A stretch of 64,000 nucleotides of DNA from Edwardsiella hoshinae NBRC 105699 = ATCC 33379 (GCF_000474215.1 NZ_BAUC01000017.1:1-64000); one strand, 5' to 3'. Shown: positions 39,701 through 50,970, counted from the stretch's first letter. Numbers and translations: made by a program. Notes: a model not told the origin generated them from the letters alone.

Positions 39701-40783
39701 TCAGCCCGCGTCGCGGCTTAAGACCTGCCGTAAGGCGGCGATGAGGCGCGCATTATCGGGCCGTAGACGCACGCAGACGCGATAATAGCGGGCATCCAGC
39801 CCCGGGTAGTTGGCGCAGCTGCGGATCAACAGGCCGTGTGCCAACAACGCCTGACGGAGGTCGAGCGCCGGACGTTCGCAGCGTAGCAGCAAGTAGTTGG
39901 CGCGTCCGGGCCACACCGTCAGCCCCGTTAAGGCCTGGAGGGCGGCCTGCAACCACGGGCGCTCATGCGCCAGCCAGGCCAGCGTGCGCTGGCGGTAGTC
40001 ATCATCACGCAGCACCCATTCGCCGGCCAACGCGGCGAAGGCGTTGATGCTCCAGGGATGGCGCAAGGCGCGCACTTGCGCCGTCAGCGCCTGATCGGCG
40101 CTCAGTAGGTAGCCGAGACGTAAGCCGGCGATGGCATAGAACTTGGTCAGCGAGCGCAGCACGCAGAGCGTGGGAAAGCGCGCCAGCAGTGGGATCGCGC
40201 CGGGCTCGTCGGCGATAAAGTCCCAGAAGGCTTCGTCGACGATCAGGCGTACGCCGAGGCGCTGGCAGCGCTCGGCTAGCGCCAGCAGGAGCTCGGGCGA
40301 CACGGTTAGCCCGGTCGGGTTGTTGGGGGTGCAAAGAAAGACACAGTCGAGATCGGCGTTGATGGCGTCCAGCAGCGCGCCATCGACCGTAAATCCCGTT
40401 TCAGCCCGTAGGGTATAATGGCGCAGGGTGCAGCCCACGCGCTGCAACGCCCGGCGATACTCGGCGAAGCTGGGGGTCAGTAAGAGGGCCTGACGCGGCT
40501 GTAACGCCTCGACCAGATTAAAGATCAGCTCGGTCTCGCCGTTGCCGGCCACGATCCACTCGGGCGGCAGTTGATGGTGGGCTGCCAAGGCGCGATGTAG
40601 TGCGCGATAGTCGAGGTCGGGATAGGGTTGAGCCAGATCTAACTGGGCGTGCAGCGCCTGACGCAGGGTGTCGGGCATGCCCCATGGATTGATGTTGGCG
40701 CTGAAATCGGTGAGGCTGTGCACGGCGACGCCGAGCTGTTCGGCGACGCCGACGACGTCGCCACCGTGTGGGCTGAGCAACAT
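39701..40783 (-). CDS. cobD: CobD, L-threonine-O-3-phosphate decarboxylase
   Basis: CobD makes (R)-1-amino-2-propanol O-2-phosphate, the linker between corrin ring and nucleotide loop in adenosylcobalamin. The 360-residue protein is a class I PLP aminotransferase-fold enzyme. It has TPNNPTG at 152-158, Asp183 in VDEAFWDF, and the PLP lysine Lys214 in SLTKFYAIAGLRLGY. It is divergent from cbiP-cobU-cobT. Histidinol-phosphate aminotransferase is a relative, but the cob neighbours favour CobD. Confidence 0.92.
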   Translation of the reverse strand: MLLSPHGGDVVGVAEQLGVAVHSLTDFSANINPWGMPDTLRQALHAQLDLAQPYPDLDYRALHRALAAHHQLPPEWIVAGNGETELIFNLVEALQPRQALLLTPSFAEYRRALQRVGCTLRHYTLRAETGFTVDGALLDAINADLDCVFLCTPNNPTGLTVSPELLLALAERCQRLGVRLIVDEAFWDFIADEPGAIPLLARFPTLCVLRSLTKFYAIAGLRLGYLLSADQALTAQVRALRHPWSINAFAALAGEWVLRDDDYRQRTLAWLAHERPWLQAALQALTGLTVWPGRANYLLLRCERPALDLRQALLAHGLLIRSCANYPGLDARYYRVCVRLRPDNARLIAALRQVLSRDAG

Positions 40784-41127
40784 AATGATCTGGACTCCTG
40801 AGCGGCTGTGGCGGCAAGGCGTCGACCCGGCGTAGCCGATGATCCTGCGCCGTTACGCTCACCGTCTCTCGGGGATATGTGGGCGCACAGCCTATTATTT
40901 TGCTTATTTTGCTGTAATTTATCCGTTTCGCCGGGCATCCGGCAAGCGCTTCCCGCGCCGCAGGGGGGCGGATGCGGTCGACATCCTCATCGTCGCCGCC
41001 TTCGCGGTGGCGATGGCCGCTGACGGGCGAGCCGCTGGGCGTAACGCGCCGCGCTGTTTTTTTGCGTCTGCACTGGATTAGTCGGCGGGGCAGACGCCGT
41101 GAGTTAATGATAACGATGGAGGGGGAT
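40784..41127. other. Divergent cobD/cbiP intergenic region
   Basis: This 344-base region between the two cobalamin transcription units should contain their promoters, probably in the AT-rich part at 40885-40925. I looked for a cobalamin riboswitch and found no convincing B12 box. No gene is seen. Confidence 0.5.
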
Positions 41128-42666
41128 ATGACCCTATCAATTATGGTGCAAGGCACCGCGTCCGATGCGGGCAAGAGTGTGTTGTGCGCCGGACTGTGTC
41201 GGGTATTCTCCCAGGACGGCTACCGTGTAGCCCCATTCAAGTCACAGAATATGGCACTGAATTCCGGCATCACCGCCGATGGTGGCGAGATGGGGCGGGC
41301 ACAGATGATGCAGGCCGAGGCGGCCGGCATCGCGCCGGATGTGCGGATGAATCCGATCCTGCTCAAGCCGAGCAGCGATTGCCAGGCGCAAGTGGTACTG
41401 ATGGGACGGGTGTTACAGGATATGGACGCCGCGCATTATCATCGGTATAAGCCGCAATTGCTGGAGCAGGTGGCGCAGGTGTATCACCAGTTGGCGGCCC
41501 AGGTCGATATCATGGTACTGGAGGGGGCGGGCAGCCCGGCGGAGATTAACCTGCGTGATCGCGACATCGTCAACATGGGTATGGCGGAGAAAGTCGACGC
41601 TCCGGTGCTGCTGGTGGCCGATATCGATCGCGGCGGAGTCTTCGCTGCCATCTATGGCACTCTGGCGTTACTGGAGCCGCAAGAGCGCGCACGGGTGAAA
41701 GGCGTCATCATCAACAAGTTTCGTGGCGATGTCAGCCTACTGACGCCAGGCTTGCGCCAGATCGAAGCGCTGACCGGTGTGCCGGTACTGGGGGTGGTGC
41801 CCTGGCTGGATCTCGATCTGGATGATGAAGACGGCGTCGCCTTGCAGCGCGGCAAGTACCGTGACGAGACGGTGCGCGCGTTAGACATCGCGGTGCTGCA
41901 ATTGCCTTATATGTCTAACTTCACTGATTTCTCCCCGCTGCTGGCCCAGCCGGACGTCACGCTGCGCTACCTGACCCGACCTGAGGCGATCGGTCGGCCG
42001 GATCTGCTGATCTTGCCGGGCAGCAAGAGTACGCTGGCCGACCTGCGCTACCTGCACGACAGTGGACTGACGCATGCGCTGCTCTGCGCCCATCAAGACG
42101 GAGTCCCTATCTTGGGGATCTGTGGTGGCTACCAGATGCTGGGGAGGCAAATCGTCGATGGCGTGGAGTCGACGCAGGCGGCGATGGCGGGGCTCGGACT
42201 GCTGGATTGCGAGACCCGTTTCGCTCGCCACAAGACCACCACCCAGGTGCAGGCACAGATCGCCGCCGCATTGCCCGGCCCTTGGGGCAGCTGTGCCGGC
42301 CTCGCGTTGACGGGCTATGAGATCCATATGGGGACGACGCAACGCGGCGCCGGCTGCGCGCCATTCTGCCAGCTACAGCAGCGTAACGGCGCACCCTGCG
42401 CGCAGGAGGAGGGCGCGATCAGCCATGATGGCCTGGTGATGGGCACCTACCTGCATGGCCTGTTCGATGCGCCGCGTGTGACGCGCAGCCTGCTCGATGC
42501 ATTGCGCCGCGCCAAAGGAATGCCGCCGGCGGAGGGCGCACCACTGGATTATCATGCATGGCGCCAGCGCCAGTTTGACGCCTTGGCGGCGGCCTTGCGC
42601 GCGCATCTGGATCTGCCACAGATTTACCGCTTGATGCGTGAACATGCCAAGGAGTCCCAATGCTAA
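41128..42666 (+). CDS. cbiP: CbiP (CobQ-type) adenosylcobyric acid synthase
   Basis: CbiP amidates four carboxyl side chains of adenosylcobyrinic acid a,c-diamide using glutamine and ATP. The 512-residue protein has an N-terminal P-loop domain (GTASDAGKS at 9-17) and a C-terminal class I glutamine amidotransferase domain with the nucleophile Cys332 in GICGGYQML and a later histidine in GTYLHGLF. The ATG at 41128 is preceded by GGAGGGGG and matches Salmonella CbiP. The frame opens 156 bases earlier without similarity. It overlaps cobU by 7 bases. Confidence 0.95.
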   Translation: MTLSIMVQGTASDAGKSVLCAGLCRVFSQDGYRVAPFKSQNMALNSGITADGGEMGRAQMMQAEAAGIAPDVRMNPILLKPSSDCQAQVVLMGRVLQDMDAAHYHRYKPQLLEQVAQVYHQLAAQVDIMVLEGAGSPAEINLRDRDIVNMGMAEKVDAPVLLVADIDRGGVFAAIYGTLALLEPQERARVKGVIINKFRGDVSLLTPGLRQIEALTGVPVLGVVPWLDLDLDDEDGVALQRGKYRDETVRALDIAVLQLPYMSNFTDFSPLLAQPDVTLRYLTRPEAIGRPDLLILPGSKSTLADLRYLHDSGLTHALLCAHQDGVPILGICGGYQMLGRQIVDGVESTQAAMAGLGLLDCETRFARHKTTTQVQAQIAAALPGPWGSCAGLALTGYEIHMGTTQRGAGCAPFCQLQQRNGAPCAQEEGAISHDGLVMGTYLHGLFDAPRVTRSLLDALRRAKGMPPAEGAPLDYHAWRQRQFDALAAALRAHLDLPQIYRLMREHAKESQC

Positions 42667-43211
42667 CGTTGATCACCGGCGGCGCGCGCAGCGGTAAGAG
42701 CGCGCTGGCCGAGCGCCTAGCCGGCGCCCATGGTGCACGGGTATTGTATATCGCCACCTCACTGGCGACGGATGATGAGATGGCGGCGCGTATCGCCCAT
42801 CATCGAGCGGCGCGCCCGGCCAACTGGCGTACGCATGAGGGGTTTACCCACCTGGATCAGGTGATCGCCCGCGAGGCACCGCAGTGTGACGCCATCATGT
42901 TGGAGTGTGTGACCACGCTGATCACCAATCTCCTGTTCGCCGAGGCCGGCGATCTTGCCCTGGAGGCGCTGGATTTCGCCAGGTTAGAGGCCACGATCCA
43001 GCACCAGGTCACGGCGTTGGCTGCGGCGTGCCGTCACAGCGCCTGCCCGGTCTATGTAGTGACCAATGAGGTGGGGATGGGCATCGTGCCGGAACATCGA
43101 CTGGCCCGCCATTTCCGCGATATCGCCGGGCGCGTTAACCAACGCTTAGCCGCCGAGGCCCGCCAGGTGTACCTGGTGGTTAGCGGTATTGAAATGAAGA
43201 TAAAAGGGTAA
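42660..43211 (+). CDS. cobU: CobU, adenosylcobinamide kinase / GTP guanylyltransferase
   Basis: CobU phosphorylates adenosylcobinamide and then activates it with GTP to give adenosylcobinamide-GDP. The 183-residue protein has the P-loop GGARSGKS at 7-14. It also has the conserved RIAHHRA segment, where His47 corresponds to the guanylylated histidine of the Salmonella enzyme (His46). It overlaps cbiP by 7 bases and is followed 12 bases later by cobT. cobS, which usually lies between cobU and cobT, is missing here. Confidence 0.95.
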   Translation: MLTLITGGARSGKSALAERLAGAHGARVLYIATSLATDDEMAARIAHHRAARPANWRTHEGFTHLDQVIAREAPQCDAIMLECVTTLITNLLFAEAGDLALEALDFARLEATIQHQVTALAAACRHSACPVYVVTNEVGMGIVPEHRLARHFRDIAGRVNQRLAAEARQVYLVVSGIEMKIKG

Positions 43212-43223
43212 AGAGGAAAAGTC

Positions 43224-44288
43224 ATGACGCAGTATGCCGAGGCGTTGGCGCAGATCATCGCCACGATCCGCCCATTGGATGAGGCGGCCCAGCAACGGGC
43301 GCGCCAGCACCAGGATAGTCTGTTAAAGCCCCCCGGCAGCCTGGGGCGCTTGGAGCAACTCTCGATCCAACTGGCCGGTATCTTCGCCGAGCGGCCATTG
43401 GCGATCAACAAGAAGCAGATCGTCGTGGTCGCCGCCGATCATGGGGTATACCAAGAGGGCGTAGCTATCACGCCACAGGCGGTGACGGCGATACAGGCGG
43501 GCAATATGGCGCAGGGTATCACCGGTGTCTGCGTATTGGCACAACAGGCCGGCGCGGCGGTGACGCTGGTGGATGCCGGCATCGACGCCGAACCGTTACC
43601 GCAGGCGATCGACATGCGGATGGGACGCGGTTGCGGCAACATCGCCCAGGGGCCGGCGATGACGCGGACGCAGGCTGAAACGTTGTTGGTGCGGTGTGCG
43701 CGCCTAGCTCAGACGCTGGCCGATGACGGGGTTAACCTGTTGGGGATCGGCGAGTTGGGGATCGCGAATACTACCCCGGCAGCGGCGTTGGTCAGCGTGT
43801 TGACCGATAACGCGCCGCAAGCGGTGGTCGGTCTGGGAGCTAACCTGCCGCCGGCGCGTCTCCAGCACAAGGTGGCGGTGGTGGAGCAGGCCATCCGTCG
43901 CAACGCGCCCGATGCTCAAGATGGCGTGGCGGTGTTGGCCGCCCTGGGCGGTTACGATCTGGTCGGAATGGCCGGAGTGATGATCGGCGCGGCGGCGGCG
44001 CGTATCCCATTGATCCTCGATGGCTACCTCTCCTATGCGGCCGCCTTGGCCGCCTGTCGCATCGCGCCGGGCGTACATCCTTATCTTATCCCTTCGCACC
44101 AGTCGGCAGAAAAGGGGGCGGCATTGGCGCTGGCTAGCCTCGGTTTAACGCCCTATTTGCATATGGAGATGCGTCTCGGCGAGGGCAGTGGGGCGGCGCT
44201 GATGATGCCGTTGGTAGAGGCCGCCTGCGCCGTCTATCAGCGTATGGGTCTGCTCAGCCAGAGCCAGATCGTGCTGCCAACGCATTGA
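43224..44288 (+). CDS. cobT: CobT, nicotinate-nucleotide:dimethylbenzimidazole phosphoribosyltransferase
   Basis: CobT makes alpha-ribazole phosphate, the lower-ligand nucleotide precursor of cobalamin. The 354-residue product has [10 protein letters not shown] near 35-44, the glycine-rich phosphate loop and the catalytic base Glu320 in [11 protein letters not shown] (Glu317 in Salmonella). An AGAGGAAAAG ribosome-binding site precedes the ATG. It is the last gene of cbiP-cobU-cobT, ended by a GC hairpin. Confidence 0.95.
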   Translation: MTQYAEALAQIIATIRPLDEAAQQRARQHQDSLLKPPGSLGRLEQLSIQLAGIFAERPLAINKKQIVVVAADHGVYQEGVAITPQAVTAIQAGNMAQGITGVCVLAQQAGAAVTLVDAGIDAEPLPQAIDMRMGRGCGNIAQGPAMTRTQAETLLVRCARLAQTLADDGVNLLGIGELGIANTTPAAALVSVLTDNAPQAVVGLGANLPPARLQHKVAVVEQAIRRNAPDAQDGVAVLAALGGYDLVGMAGVMIGAAAARIPLILDGYLSYAAALAACRIAPGVHPYLIPSHQSAEKGAALALASLGLTPYLHMEMRLGEGSGAALMMPLVEAACAVYQRMGLLSQSQIVLPTH

Positions 44289-44295
44289 CCCGCCG

Positions 44296-44329
44296 CCGCC
44301 GGCATCTTTTCAAACCGCGATGCCGGCGG
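44296..44329. terminator. Hairpin between convergent cobT and the symporter gene
   Basis: CCGCCGGCATC pairs perfectly with GATGCCGGCGG (11 bp) around a 12-base loop, directly after the cobT stop and before the end of the opposing gene. Confidence 0.65.
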
Positions 44330-44337
44330 TGATACCT

Positions 44338-45726
44338 TTAAGGCGTATCCGGACGCTGGCGATAGCGGATGACGATTGGCGCGAGGATCACCAAGGCGAT
44401 CACGTTGGGGATCACCATCAGCCCATTGAAGGCGTCGGCCATATTCCAGACCACATCCACCTGAAACAACGAGGCGGCGAATAGGGCCGCGATCACCAAG
44501 ATCTGAAACAGACGTAACGCCAGCGGCGAGTCAAACAGGTAGCGGACGTTGGTTTCGGCGTAATAGTACCAGCCGATGATGGTGGAAAAGGCAAAAAACA
44601 TCAGTGAGATCGAGACGAATACCCCGCCGAGGCCGCCAAATGCCAGTTGATAAGCATACTGGGTTACGGCGATGCCGGTGCCATTTTTCCCCATCAATGG
44701 CAGCAACTCCGCCAGGGGCAACCCCTGTTGCGCTAATGACTTCATTCCCGCGCTGATGATGACCAGCGCGGTCATGGTGATGATAAGACAGTCGATAAAT
44801 ACCCCCATCATGGCGATCAATGCCTGATCTTCCGCGTGGTTAACCTTGGCCACCGCGTGGGCGTGCGGCGTTGATCCCATCCCCGCTTCATTGGAAAACA
44901 GCCCGCGGGCGATACCGAAGCGGGCCGCTTGTTGGATCGAGATACCGATAGCGCCTCCCAGCGCGGCCTGGGGATTGAAGGCGGCGATGAAGATCAGCTT
45001 AAACGCCGCCAGGATGAAGGCGTAGTTAAGCAGCAGCACCAAGAGCGCTCCACAGAGGTAGAGTAGCACCATGAGCGGTACCATCTTCTCGGTGAAGGCG
45101 GCAATCCGATGCAGGCCGCCGACCACCACCAGCCCGGCCGCTCCGGCGACCAGCAGCCCGACTAACCAAGGATTGGCACCGAATGAGAGGGCAAAAGCAT
45201 GAGTGATGGAGTTGGATTGCACCATGTTGCCGACCAGGCCCAGCGCCAGGATCAGCAGGATAGCAAAGAGCACTGCCAGCCACTTCTGATGCAATCCCTG
45301 TTCGATGTAGTAGGCCGGGCCGCCCACGGCTTGTCCGTGGCGGTCGGTCGCGCGGTATGTTTGCGCCAGGATCGCCTCGGCATAGATGGTCGCCATGCCG
45401 AGGAATGAGGAGATCCACATCCAGAATACCGCCCCGGGCCCACCGGCGATGAGCGCCGTGGCCAGACCGGCCAGATTGCCGGTGCCCACCTGGCCGGCGA
45501 CGGCGGTAGCCACGGCCTGAAACGAGCTCATTCCCTCTTTGCCCGCGCGCTCGCCAGAGAGGGTGGCTCCGCGGTGCAGCATCATGAGCCCCGCCTTGAA
45601 ACGCACGACCTGGATGAAGCGTAGGCGGACGGTGTAATAAATGCCGACGCCACAGAGTAGAACAATTAATAAATAGTCCCACAGGATCTGGTTGAGCGTG
45701 TCGACGATACTAGTCAGCGTAGCCAT
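44338..45726 (-). CDS. Sodium:alanine/glycine symporter (AGCS family)
   Basis: This is a 462-residue inner-membrane carrier with about eleven membrane segments. AGCS hallmarks are visible: GQVGTGNLAGLATALIAGGP near residues 78-97, GGPAYYIEQGL near 134-144, the conserved SNEAGMGSTPHAHA near 276-289 and WYYYAETN near the end. Family members such as AlsT/YaaJ and DagA import alanine or glycine with sodium. The exact substrate cannot be read from sequence. It is a single gene, convergent with cobT. Confidence 0.9.
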   Translation of the reverse strand: MATLTSIVDTLNQILWDYLLIVLLCGVGIYYTVRLRFIQVVRFKAGLMMLHRGATLSGERAGKEGMSSFQAVATAVAGQVGTGNLAGLATALIAGGPGAVFWMWISSFLGMATIYAEAILAQTYRATDRHGQAVGGPAYYIEQGLHQKWLAVLFAILLILALGLVGNMVQSNSITHAFALSFGANPWLVGLLVAGAAGLVVVGGLHRIAAFTEKMVPLMVLLYLCGALLVLLLNYAFILAAFKLIFIAAFNPQAALGGAIGISIQQAARFGIARGLFSNEAGMGSTPHAHAVAKVNHAEDQALIAMMGVFIDCLIITMTALVIISAGMKSLAQQGLPLAELLPLMGKNGTGIAVTQYAYQLAFGGLGGVFVSISLMFFAFSTIIGWYYYAETNVRYLFDSPLALRLFQILVIAALFAASLFQVDVVWNMADAFNGLMVIPNVIALVILAPIVIRYRQRPDTP

Positions 45727-47306
45727 ATCTGCTCCCTGCCATCGATGGTGATATATCCTTTGGCGTAACTTAATTGATGAATATGACGACCGTTCTTATA
45801 AATGATTGCCCGATAGCGCGGATGAATAGATGGCGGTTCTCGGTGAGGGGACACCGTCACCCTAATTTACTCTTGCCGGCGGTGATGTGATCGTTTTCAT
45901 ACTCTCCTCGTTTGCCTGCGGCGATTGGAGCGGAACGGGATGACAAGCAGAAACGGCGGGGTGAAAATATAGTGTTGTCTTATTTTCATCTATTACGTAT
46001 GCATCAGCGTGATGCGGCGTCGGTGGCGCGAGCGGATGCTGGGCGACGTCGCCTTTAGGCGAGTCGAGCCTGTATGATGGGGCGTTATCTGCCGGCATTA
46101 ATATCGCTGATTATCGTTATCGACGCAGCATCGCATTCTGGCGTGCGGCGATATACCGGCGGCGGATCACTATTACCATTTGCGCGCGATTATTCAACTC
46201 CAGATAAACTGGCGCGCCGTTTGGCGCCCGCGTAGGAGGTACCATTTTTTTATTCTGAGACGATGTGTGCCATTTTGGGGGCGGAGAAGTGCCGGTGCGT
46301 CGCTAGGGAGAGAAACCGCGCGGGTTTATTTCTGTCTGCATAATTCGCGAGCCGTTGCTGGCTGCAAAGGCTGGCCGGAAGGGGGCTTTCTTCGCGTGGA
46401 TCTCGGCCCGTGTATCGGGCTGTCGCAACGCTATCGTCGTCGCGACATGGCGGCTTCGGCGCGCCTCACTGGCCGCATGCCGTGCTGCGCCGCCGGCCGC
46501 CACGCCCTGTGCGTTTGCCCGCCGCCATCGCTAGCGGAGCGTAAGGCGACCCGCTTGGTACGTACACCGTACGCCTCACTCGTCAAGGACGGTACCGTCG
46601 GCGGGGGGGGTTCGCCGTGGGGCGACGGTCTATTTTCGCTGAATCCCGCCGGGATTATGTGAATATGCCATAAATAAATTGATGGAATGATATGAGTGTT
46701 AATGCCAGCTATTTATCAATAGATAAAACGCTAATGCGGGGGAGGGATTTCGTGTATATGCCATAAATAAGCGAGGCGTAGTGCTCGGCGTTTCAGACGG
46801 TGTCTTATATGTGTTCGGCGAAATAGACCGAAAAGACGAGGCTCTCCTCTCTTGGCTTTATTGATAAGCATTGCTTGTCGCTTGGTGTGTTAAGTTGAGG
46901 TTGTCTCTGTTCTTAGATTTTTATTTCGTGCCAAGCGCCGGAATAAGTCTGTCATTGCCTGTTAGTGGCGTCCTGATGGGATGGTGATGGTTTGAAAAGA
47001 AACGGCCCACGGCCGCGTCGCGCGGCTTGTCCGGCTGGTGCGATGGCAGGGTTTAGCCGTTTTTTTACTGTGGCGATAAAACAAATCGCCGCTTTGCTTA
47101 TTATTTTCTAATGATGCGAATGTCACGCCAAGCGGGGCGTCTCTGACGCCGCGCAACATAAATAAATACACGCTAATTACATTTAATGAACATGGCGCTG
47201 GCGTATTGTTGCTATTATTTCTGTCGGGGGATTTATTTGTTGGCGGCTTCAAAAAATAGTCTGCCTATTTCTCTATAATCAAAATATATAATAAAAAGGA
47301 GATTAT
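45727..47306. other. 1.6-kb gene-poor region upstream of phsABC
   Basis: No supported gene lies here. A 160-codon frame at 46180-46662 translates to a Cys/Arg/Trp-rich sequence unlike a real protein. The region holds the symporter promoter at one side and the phs leader at the other. It includes two copies of a 15-bp repeat and AT-rich sequence at 46660-47300, where silencing or anaerobic activator sites might be expected. A -10-like TATAAT at 47274-47279 lacks a -35 box. Confidence 0.5.
46663..46770. repeat. 15-bp direct repeat upstream of phsA
   Basis: ATATGCCATAAATAA occurs at 46663-46677 and again at 46756-46770, each preceded by GTG and one base. The copies start 93 bases apart, roughly nine helical turns, which would suit two sites for one DNA-binding protein. 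Confidence 0.75.
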
Positions 47307-49586
47307 ATGAGCATCAGTCGTCGTGCTTTTTTAAAAACCCTCGGTGTAGGCTGTAGCGGATATGCCTTAACGAGTTTTCCCCCCGGTGCCTTGGCGTTAA
47401 ATGCCTCTGCGGGCTTACAGGGTAAGACTACGCTGACCCCCAGTCTCTGTGAGATGTGTTCGTTCCGTTGTCCGATCCAGGCTCAGGTGGTCGATCAGCG
47501 TACGGTCTTCATCCAAGGGAATCCGGCGGCGCCCCATCAGGGCAGCCGGATCTGTGCGCGTGGGGGGAGCGGGGTGAGCCTGGTTAATGATCCGCAGCGT
47601 ATCGTCAAGCCGATGAAACGTAGCGGCCCGCGCGGTAGCGGGCATTGGCAGGTGATCAGTTGGCAACAGGCGTATCGAGAGATCGCCGAGAAGATGAACG
47701 CCATCAAGGCGCAGCATGGTGCGCAGAGCCTGGTATTCTCGTCGAAGTCCGGCTCCCTGTCGGGGCATCTGTTTCACTTGGCGGCTGCCTTCGGCTCACC
47801 GAATACCTTTACCCATGCCTCAACCTGCCCGGCGGGCAAGTCCATCGCCGCGAAGGTGATGATGGGGGGCGATCTGGTGATGGATATCGCCCACACCCGC
47901 TATATGGTGGCCTTCGGTCATAACCTGTACGAGGGGATCGAGGTGGCCGACACCCACGAGATGATGAGCGCGCAGGAGAACGGCGCGAAGGTGGTGAGCT
48001 TCGATCCTCGTATGTCGGTGTTCTCCAGCAAGGCGGACGAATGGCATGCCATTCGTCCCGGCGGTGATCTCCCGGTATTACTGGCGATGTGTCATGTGAT
48101 GATCGCCGAGCGCCTCTATGATGCGGCCTTCGTCGAACGTTATACCGAGGGGTTCGACCAATTGGCGCAGGCGGTCAGCGCCACCACGCCGGAGTGGGCG
48201 CAACAGCACGCCGATGTCCCGGCCGAGGTGATCGTACGCGTCACGCGAGAGCTTGCGGCCTGCGCGCCTCAGGCCATCGTCAATCCGGGGCACCGCGCCA
48301 CTTACTCCGCGGAAGAGATCGACATGCGCCGGATGATCTTCGCCCTCAACGCCCTGTTGGGCAACATCGAACGCCGTGGCGGTCTGTTTCAGAAGAAGGG
48401 GGCGGCGATCTATAACAAATTGGCCGGCGAGACGGTCGTGCCCCCGTTGGCCAAACTGGGTGTCAAAGGGATGCCGGCGATTCAGGCGGCGCGCATCGAT
48501 GCCACGGCCGCGCAGTTTAGCTACATCACCGCCAGCGGTGGGGTGGTGCAGAGTATCATCGACGCCACATTGCGGCAGACCCCTTATCCGATCAAAGGCT
48601 GGATCATGTCGCGCCATAACCCTTTCCAAACAGTGACTTGTCGGCCAGATCTGGAGCGGACGGCGCAGCAGTTGGATTTGATCGTCAGCTGCGACCTTTA
48701 TTTGAGTGAGAGCGCCGCCTACGCCGACTACCTGCTGCCGGAGTGCACCTACCTAGAGCGGGACGAGGAGATCAGCGATGTCTCTGGCGCTAACCCGGCC
48801 TATGCCTTGCGTCAACAAGTGGTGGAGCCGATCGGCGAGGCTCGACCGAGCTGGCAGATTTGGAAGGAGCTAGGGGCGGCGCTGGGACTGGCACAGTACT
48901 ACCCCTGGCAGGATATGCCGACGCGGCAACTGTTCCAATTGGCGGGCGATCAGGACGTGTATCGCGAATTGCGTAGCAAGGGCTACCTCAGTTGGGGCGT
49001 GCCGTTACTGCTGCGCGAGCCGGCATCGGTACGCCAGTTTGTCGCGCGTTATCCTCAGGCGGCGGCGCAGGTCGACAGCGATGGCACCCTGAGCCATGCC
49101 CTACGCTTCAAGTCGCCCAGCGGGCGTATTGAGCTGTATTCGGCGACCTTGGAAGAGAAGCTCCCCGGTTATGGCGTTCCCCGCTTCCGAGACGTGCCCT
49201 TAAAGCGCCCGGAGCAACTCTATTTCATCCAAGGTAAGGTGGCGGTGCATACCAATGGTGCCACGCAGTATGTGCCGCAGTTGAGTGCGCTGATGTGGGA
49301 TAACGCGGTGTGGATCCATCCGCAGACCGCTTCGGCCCGCGGCATTCGCGATGGTGATGCGGTCTGGCTGGAGAATGAGACGGGCAAGGAGCGTGGGCGG
49401 GCATTAGTGACCCCGGCTATTCGTCCCGACACGCTGTTTGTCTATATGGGCTTCGGCGCCAAGGCCGGCGCGCGGACCGCAGCGACCAGCCATGGGGTCC
49501 ACTGCGGCAATCTGCTGCCCCATGCGATTAGCCCGGTATCGGGTACCGTGATCCATACCGCCGGCGTAAGCCTGAGCCGAGCCTGA
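47307..49586 (+). CDS. phsA: PhsA, thiosulfate reductase molybdopterin catalytic subunit
   Basis: PhsA is the periplasmic catalytic subunit that reduces thiosulfate to sulfite and hydrogen sulfide during anaerobic respiration. The 759-residue protein (Salmonella 758) starts with the Tat signal SRRAFLK at 4-10. It has an N-terminal [4Fe-4S] site at Cys48, Cys51, Cys55 and Cys83, and the molybdenum ligand Cys174 in ASTCPAGKS. Long blocks match Salmonella PhsA, not the related polysulfide or tetrathionate reductases. AAGGAG lies 5 bases before the ATG. phsB and phsC follow. Confidence 0.97.
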   Translation: MSISRRAFLKTLGVGCSGYALTSFPPGALALNASAGLQGKTTLTPSLCEMCSFRCPIQAQVVDQRTVFIQGNPAAPHQGSRICARGGSGVSLVNDPQRIVKPMKRSGPRGSGHWQVISWQQAYREIAEKMNAIKAQHGAQSLVFSSKSGSLSGHLFHLAAAFGSPNTFTHASTCPAGKSIAAKVMMGGDLVMDIAHTRYMVAFGHNLYEGIEVADTHEMMSAQENGAKVVSFDPRMSVFSSKADEWHAIRPGGDLPVLLAMCHVMIAERLYDAAFVERYTEGFDQLAQAVSATTPEWAQQHADVPAEVIVRVTRELAACAPQAIVNPGHRATYSAEEIDMRRMIFALNALLGNIERRGGLFQKKGAAIYNKLAGETVVPPLAKLGVKGMPAIQAARIDATAAQFSYITASGGVVQSIIDATLRQTPYPIKGWIMSRHNPFQTVTCRPDLERTAQQLDLIVSCDLYLSESAAYADYLLPECTYLERDEEISDVSGANPAYALRQQVVEPIGEARPSWQIWKELGAALGLAQYYPWQDMPTRQLFQLAGDQDVYRELRSKGYLSWGVPLLLREPASVRQFVARYPQAAAQVDSDGTLSHALRFKSPSGRIELYSATLEEKLPGYGVPRFRDVPLKRPEQLYFIQGKVAVHTNGATQYVPQLSALMWDNAVWIHPQTASARGIRDGDAVWLENETGKERGRALVTPAIRPDTLFVYMGFGAKAGARTAATSHGVHCGNLLPHAISPVSGTVIHTAGVSLSRA

Positions 49587-49599
49587 CAGGAGCTCATCG

Positions 49600-50172
49600 A
49601 TGAATCAGAAAGCCAATCACTATGTCATGCTGCATGATGAGAAACGTTGTATCGGCTGCCAGGCCTGTACCGTCGCCTGCCGCGTATTGAACGATGTCCC
49701 CGATGGCGTTAGCCGCCTTCAGGTGCAGATCCTGGGGCCGGATGCGGCGGAGGGCGGGCGTTTCCGTTTTATCCGCCTCTCCTGCCAACACTGTGAGGCG
49801 GCGCCCTGTGTCGCGGTCTGTCCGACCGGCGCCTCGTTTCGCGATGACGATGGCATCGTGCAGGTGGATAAATCCCGTTGTATCGGTTGTGACTACTGCG
49901 TCGCCGCCTGTCCATTCCATGTGCGCTATCTGGATCCGCGCAGCGGACTGGCCGACAAGTGCGATTTTTGCGCCGAGCGTCGGCTCAGCGAGGGGCTGCC
50001 CCCCGGTTGTGTCGCGGTATGCCCAACGGATGCCTTGCATTTTGGCCGGCTAGATGCGGCGGAGGTGCAGAGCTGGATCGGCCAAGAGGAGGTGTACCGG
50101 CGACAGGGTAAGCGCAGTGGTGCGGTGAGCCTGTATCGCCGTAAAGAGATCCATCGGGAGGAGCAAGCATGA
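49600..50172 (+). CDS. phsB: PhsB, thiosulfate reductase iron-sulfur subunit
   Basis: PhsB carries electrons from PhsC to PhsA on the periplasmic face. The 190-residue protein has four cysteine clusters for [4Fe-4S] centres: [11 protein letters not shown] near 17-27, [26 protein letters not shown] and CDFCAERR...CVAVCP. AGGAG precedes the start by 8 bases and the stop overlaps the phsC start (ATGA), so the operon is coupled. Confidence 0.96.
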   Translation: MNQKANHYVMLHDEKRCIGCQACTVACRVLNDVPDGVSRLQVQILGPDAAEGGRFRFIRLSCQHCEAAPCVAVCPTGASFRDDDGIVQVDKSRCIGCDYCVAACPFHVRYLDPRSGLADKCDFCAERRLSEGLPPGCVAVCPTDALHFGRLDAAEVQSWIGQEEVYRRQGKRSGAVSLYRRKEIHREEQA

Positions 50173-50942
50173 ATAGCATCTGGGGCGCAGAACTGCACTA
50201 TACGCCGGACTATTGGCCGCAGTGGCTGGTGGCGGCGGCATTACTGCTGGCGGCGTTGCTGGTCGGGTTAGCGTTACATGCCGCGTTGCGTTATGCCTTG
50301 GCTCCGCGTGTGGCCAACGGCGAGTCGCAGCGCTTGTATCTCTACTCGCTGGCGGTGCGTACTTGGCACTGGAGCAATGCGTTGCTGTTTGTCCTGCTGT
50401 TGTTGAGCGGGCTCGGCGGCCACTTTAACCTCGGTCCGCTAGGGCTGTGGGTCTCGGTACATACCCTGTGTGGTTATGCGCTGATTGTCGCTTGGCTGGG
50501 TTATTTGCTGATCAATTTGCTGACGGGCAATGGCCGCCACTATCGGGTTCACTGGCGTGGCGTGTGGACGCGTTGCCGGCGCCAGGCCCGTTATTACCTG
50601 GTCGGTATCATGAGGGGGGAGGCACATCCTTTCGCCGCCGATGCGCAGAGCAAGTTCAACCCGCTGCAACAGTTGGCCTATCTGGCGATCATGTATGTGC
50701 TGTTGCCGCTGTTAATCGTCAGCGGTCTGTTGTGTCTCTATCCGCAGTCGCTCGCCGGCAATGGGCCGTTGATGCTGCGGCTGCATCTGTTGCTGGCGTT
50801 GGTGGCGCTGTGCTTTCTGTGTGCGCATATCTACCTGTGTACCCTTGGGGATACGCCGGGGCAGATCTTCCGCAGTATGTTGGACGGGTATCACCGGCAT
50901 CGGCAGCAGGGTGCCGCCAGCGAGACGCCGCCGCGTGGTTAA
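50169..50942 (+). CDS. phsC: PhsC, thiosulfate reductase cytochrome b subunit
   Basis: PhsC is the membrane anchor that oxidises menaquinol and passes electrons to PhsB. The 257-residue protein has about five hydrophobic segments and haem-ligand candidates in [22 protein letters not shown] and [21 protein letters not shown]. It ends the phsABC operon, followed by a strong hairpin. Confidence 0.95.
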   Translation: MNSIWGAELHYTPDYWPQWLVAAALLLAALLVGLALHAALRYALAPRVANGESQRLYLYSLAVRTWHWSNALLFVLLLLSGLGGHFNLGPLGLWVSVHTLCGYALIVAWLGYLLINLLTGNGRHYRVHWRGVWTRCRRQARYYLVGIMRGEAHPFAADAQSKFNPLQQLAYLAIMYVLLPLLIVSGLLCLYPQSLAGNGPLMLRLHLLLALVALCFLCAHIYLCTLGDTPGQIFRSMLDGYHRHRQQGAASETPPRG

Positions 50943-50970
50943 GGCTTCGGCCAGTGGTTGACCGCCGGCC

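Noticed and set aside
40784-41127. Possible cobalamin riboswitch between cobD and cbiP
   Set aside because: A GCACTGG and a G-rich AGTCGGCGGGG segment near 41070-41095 look loosely similar, but a proper B12 box and the conserved core are absent.
46180-46662. 160-codon open frame upstream of phsA
   Set aside because: Its translation has many Cys, Arg and Trp residues, there is no ribosome-binding site and no family resemblance, so I treat it as chance.
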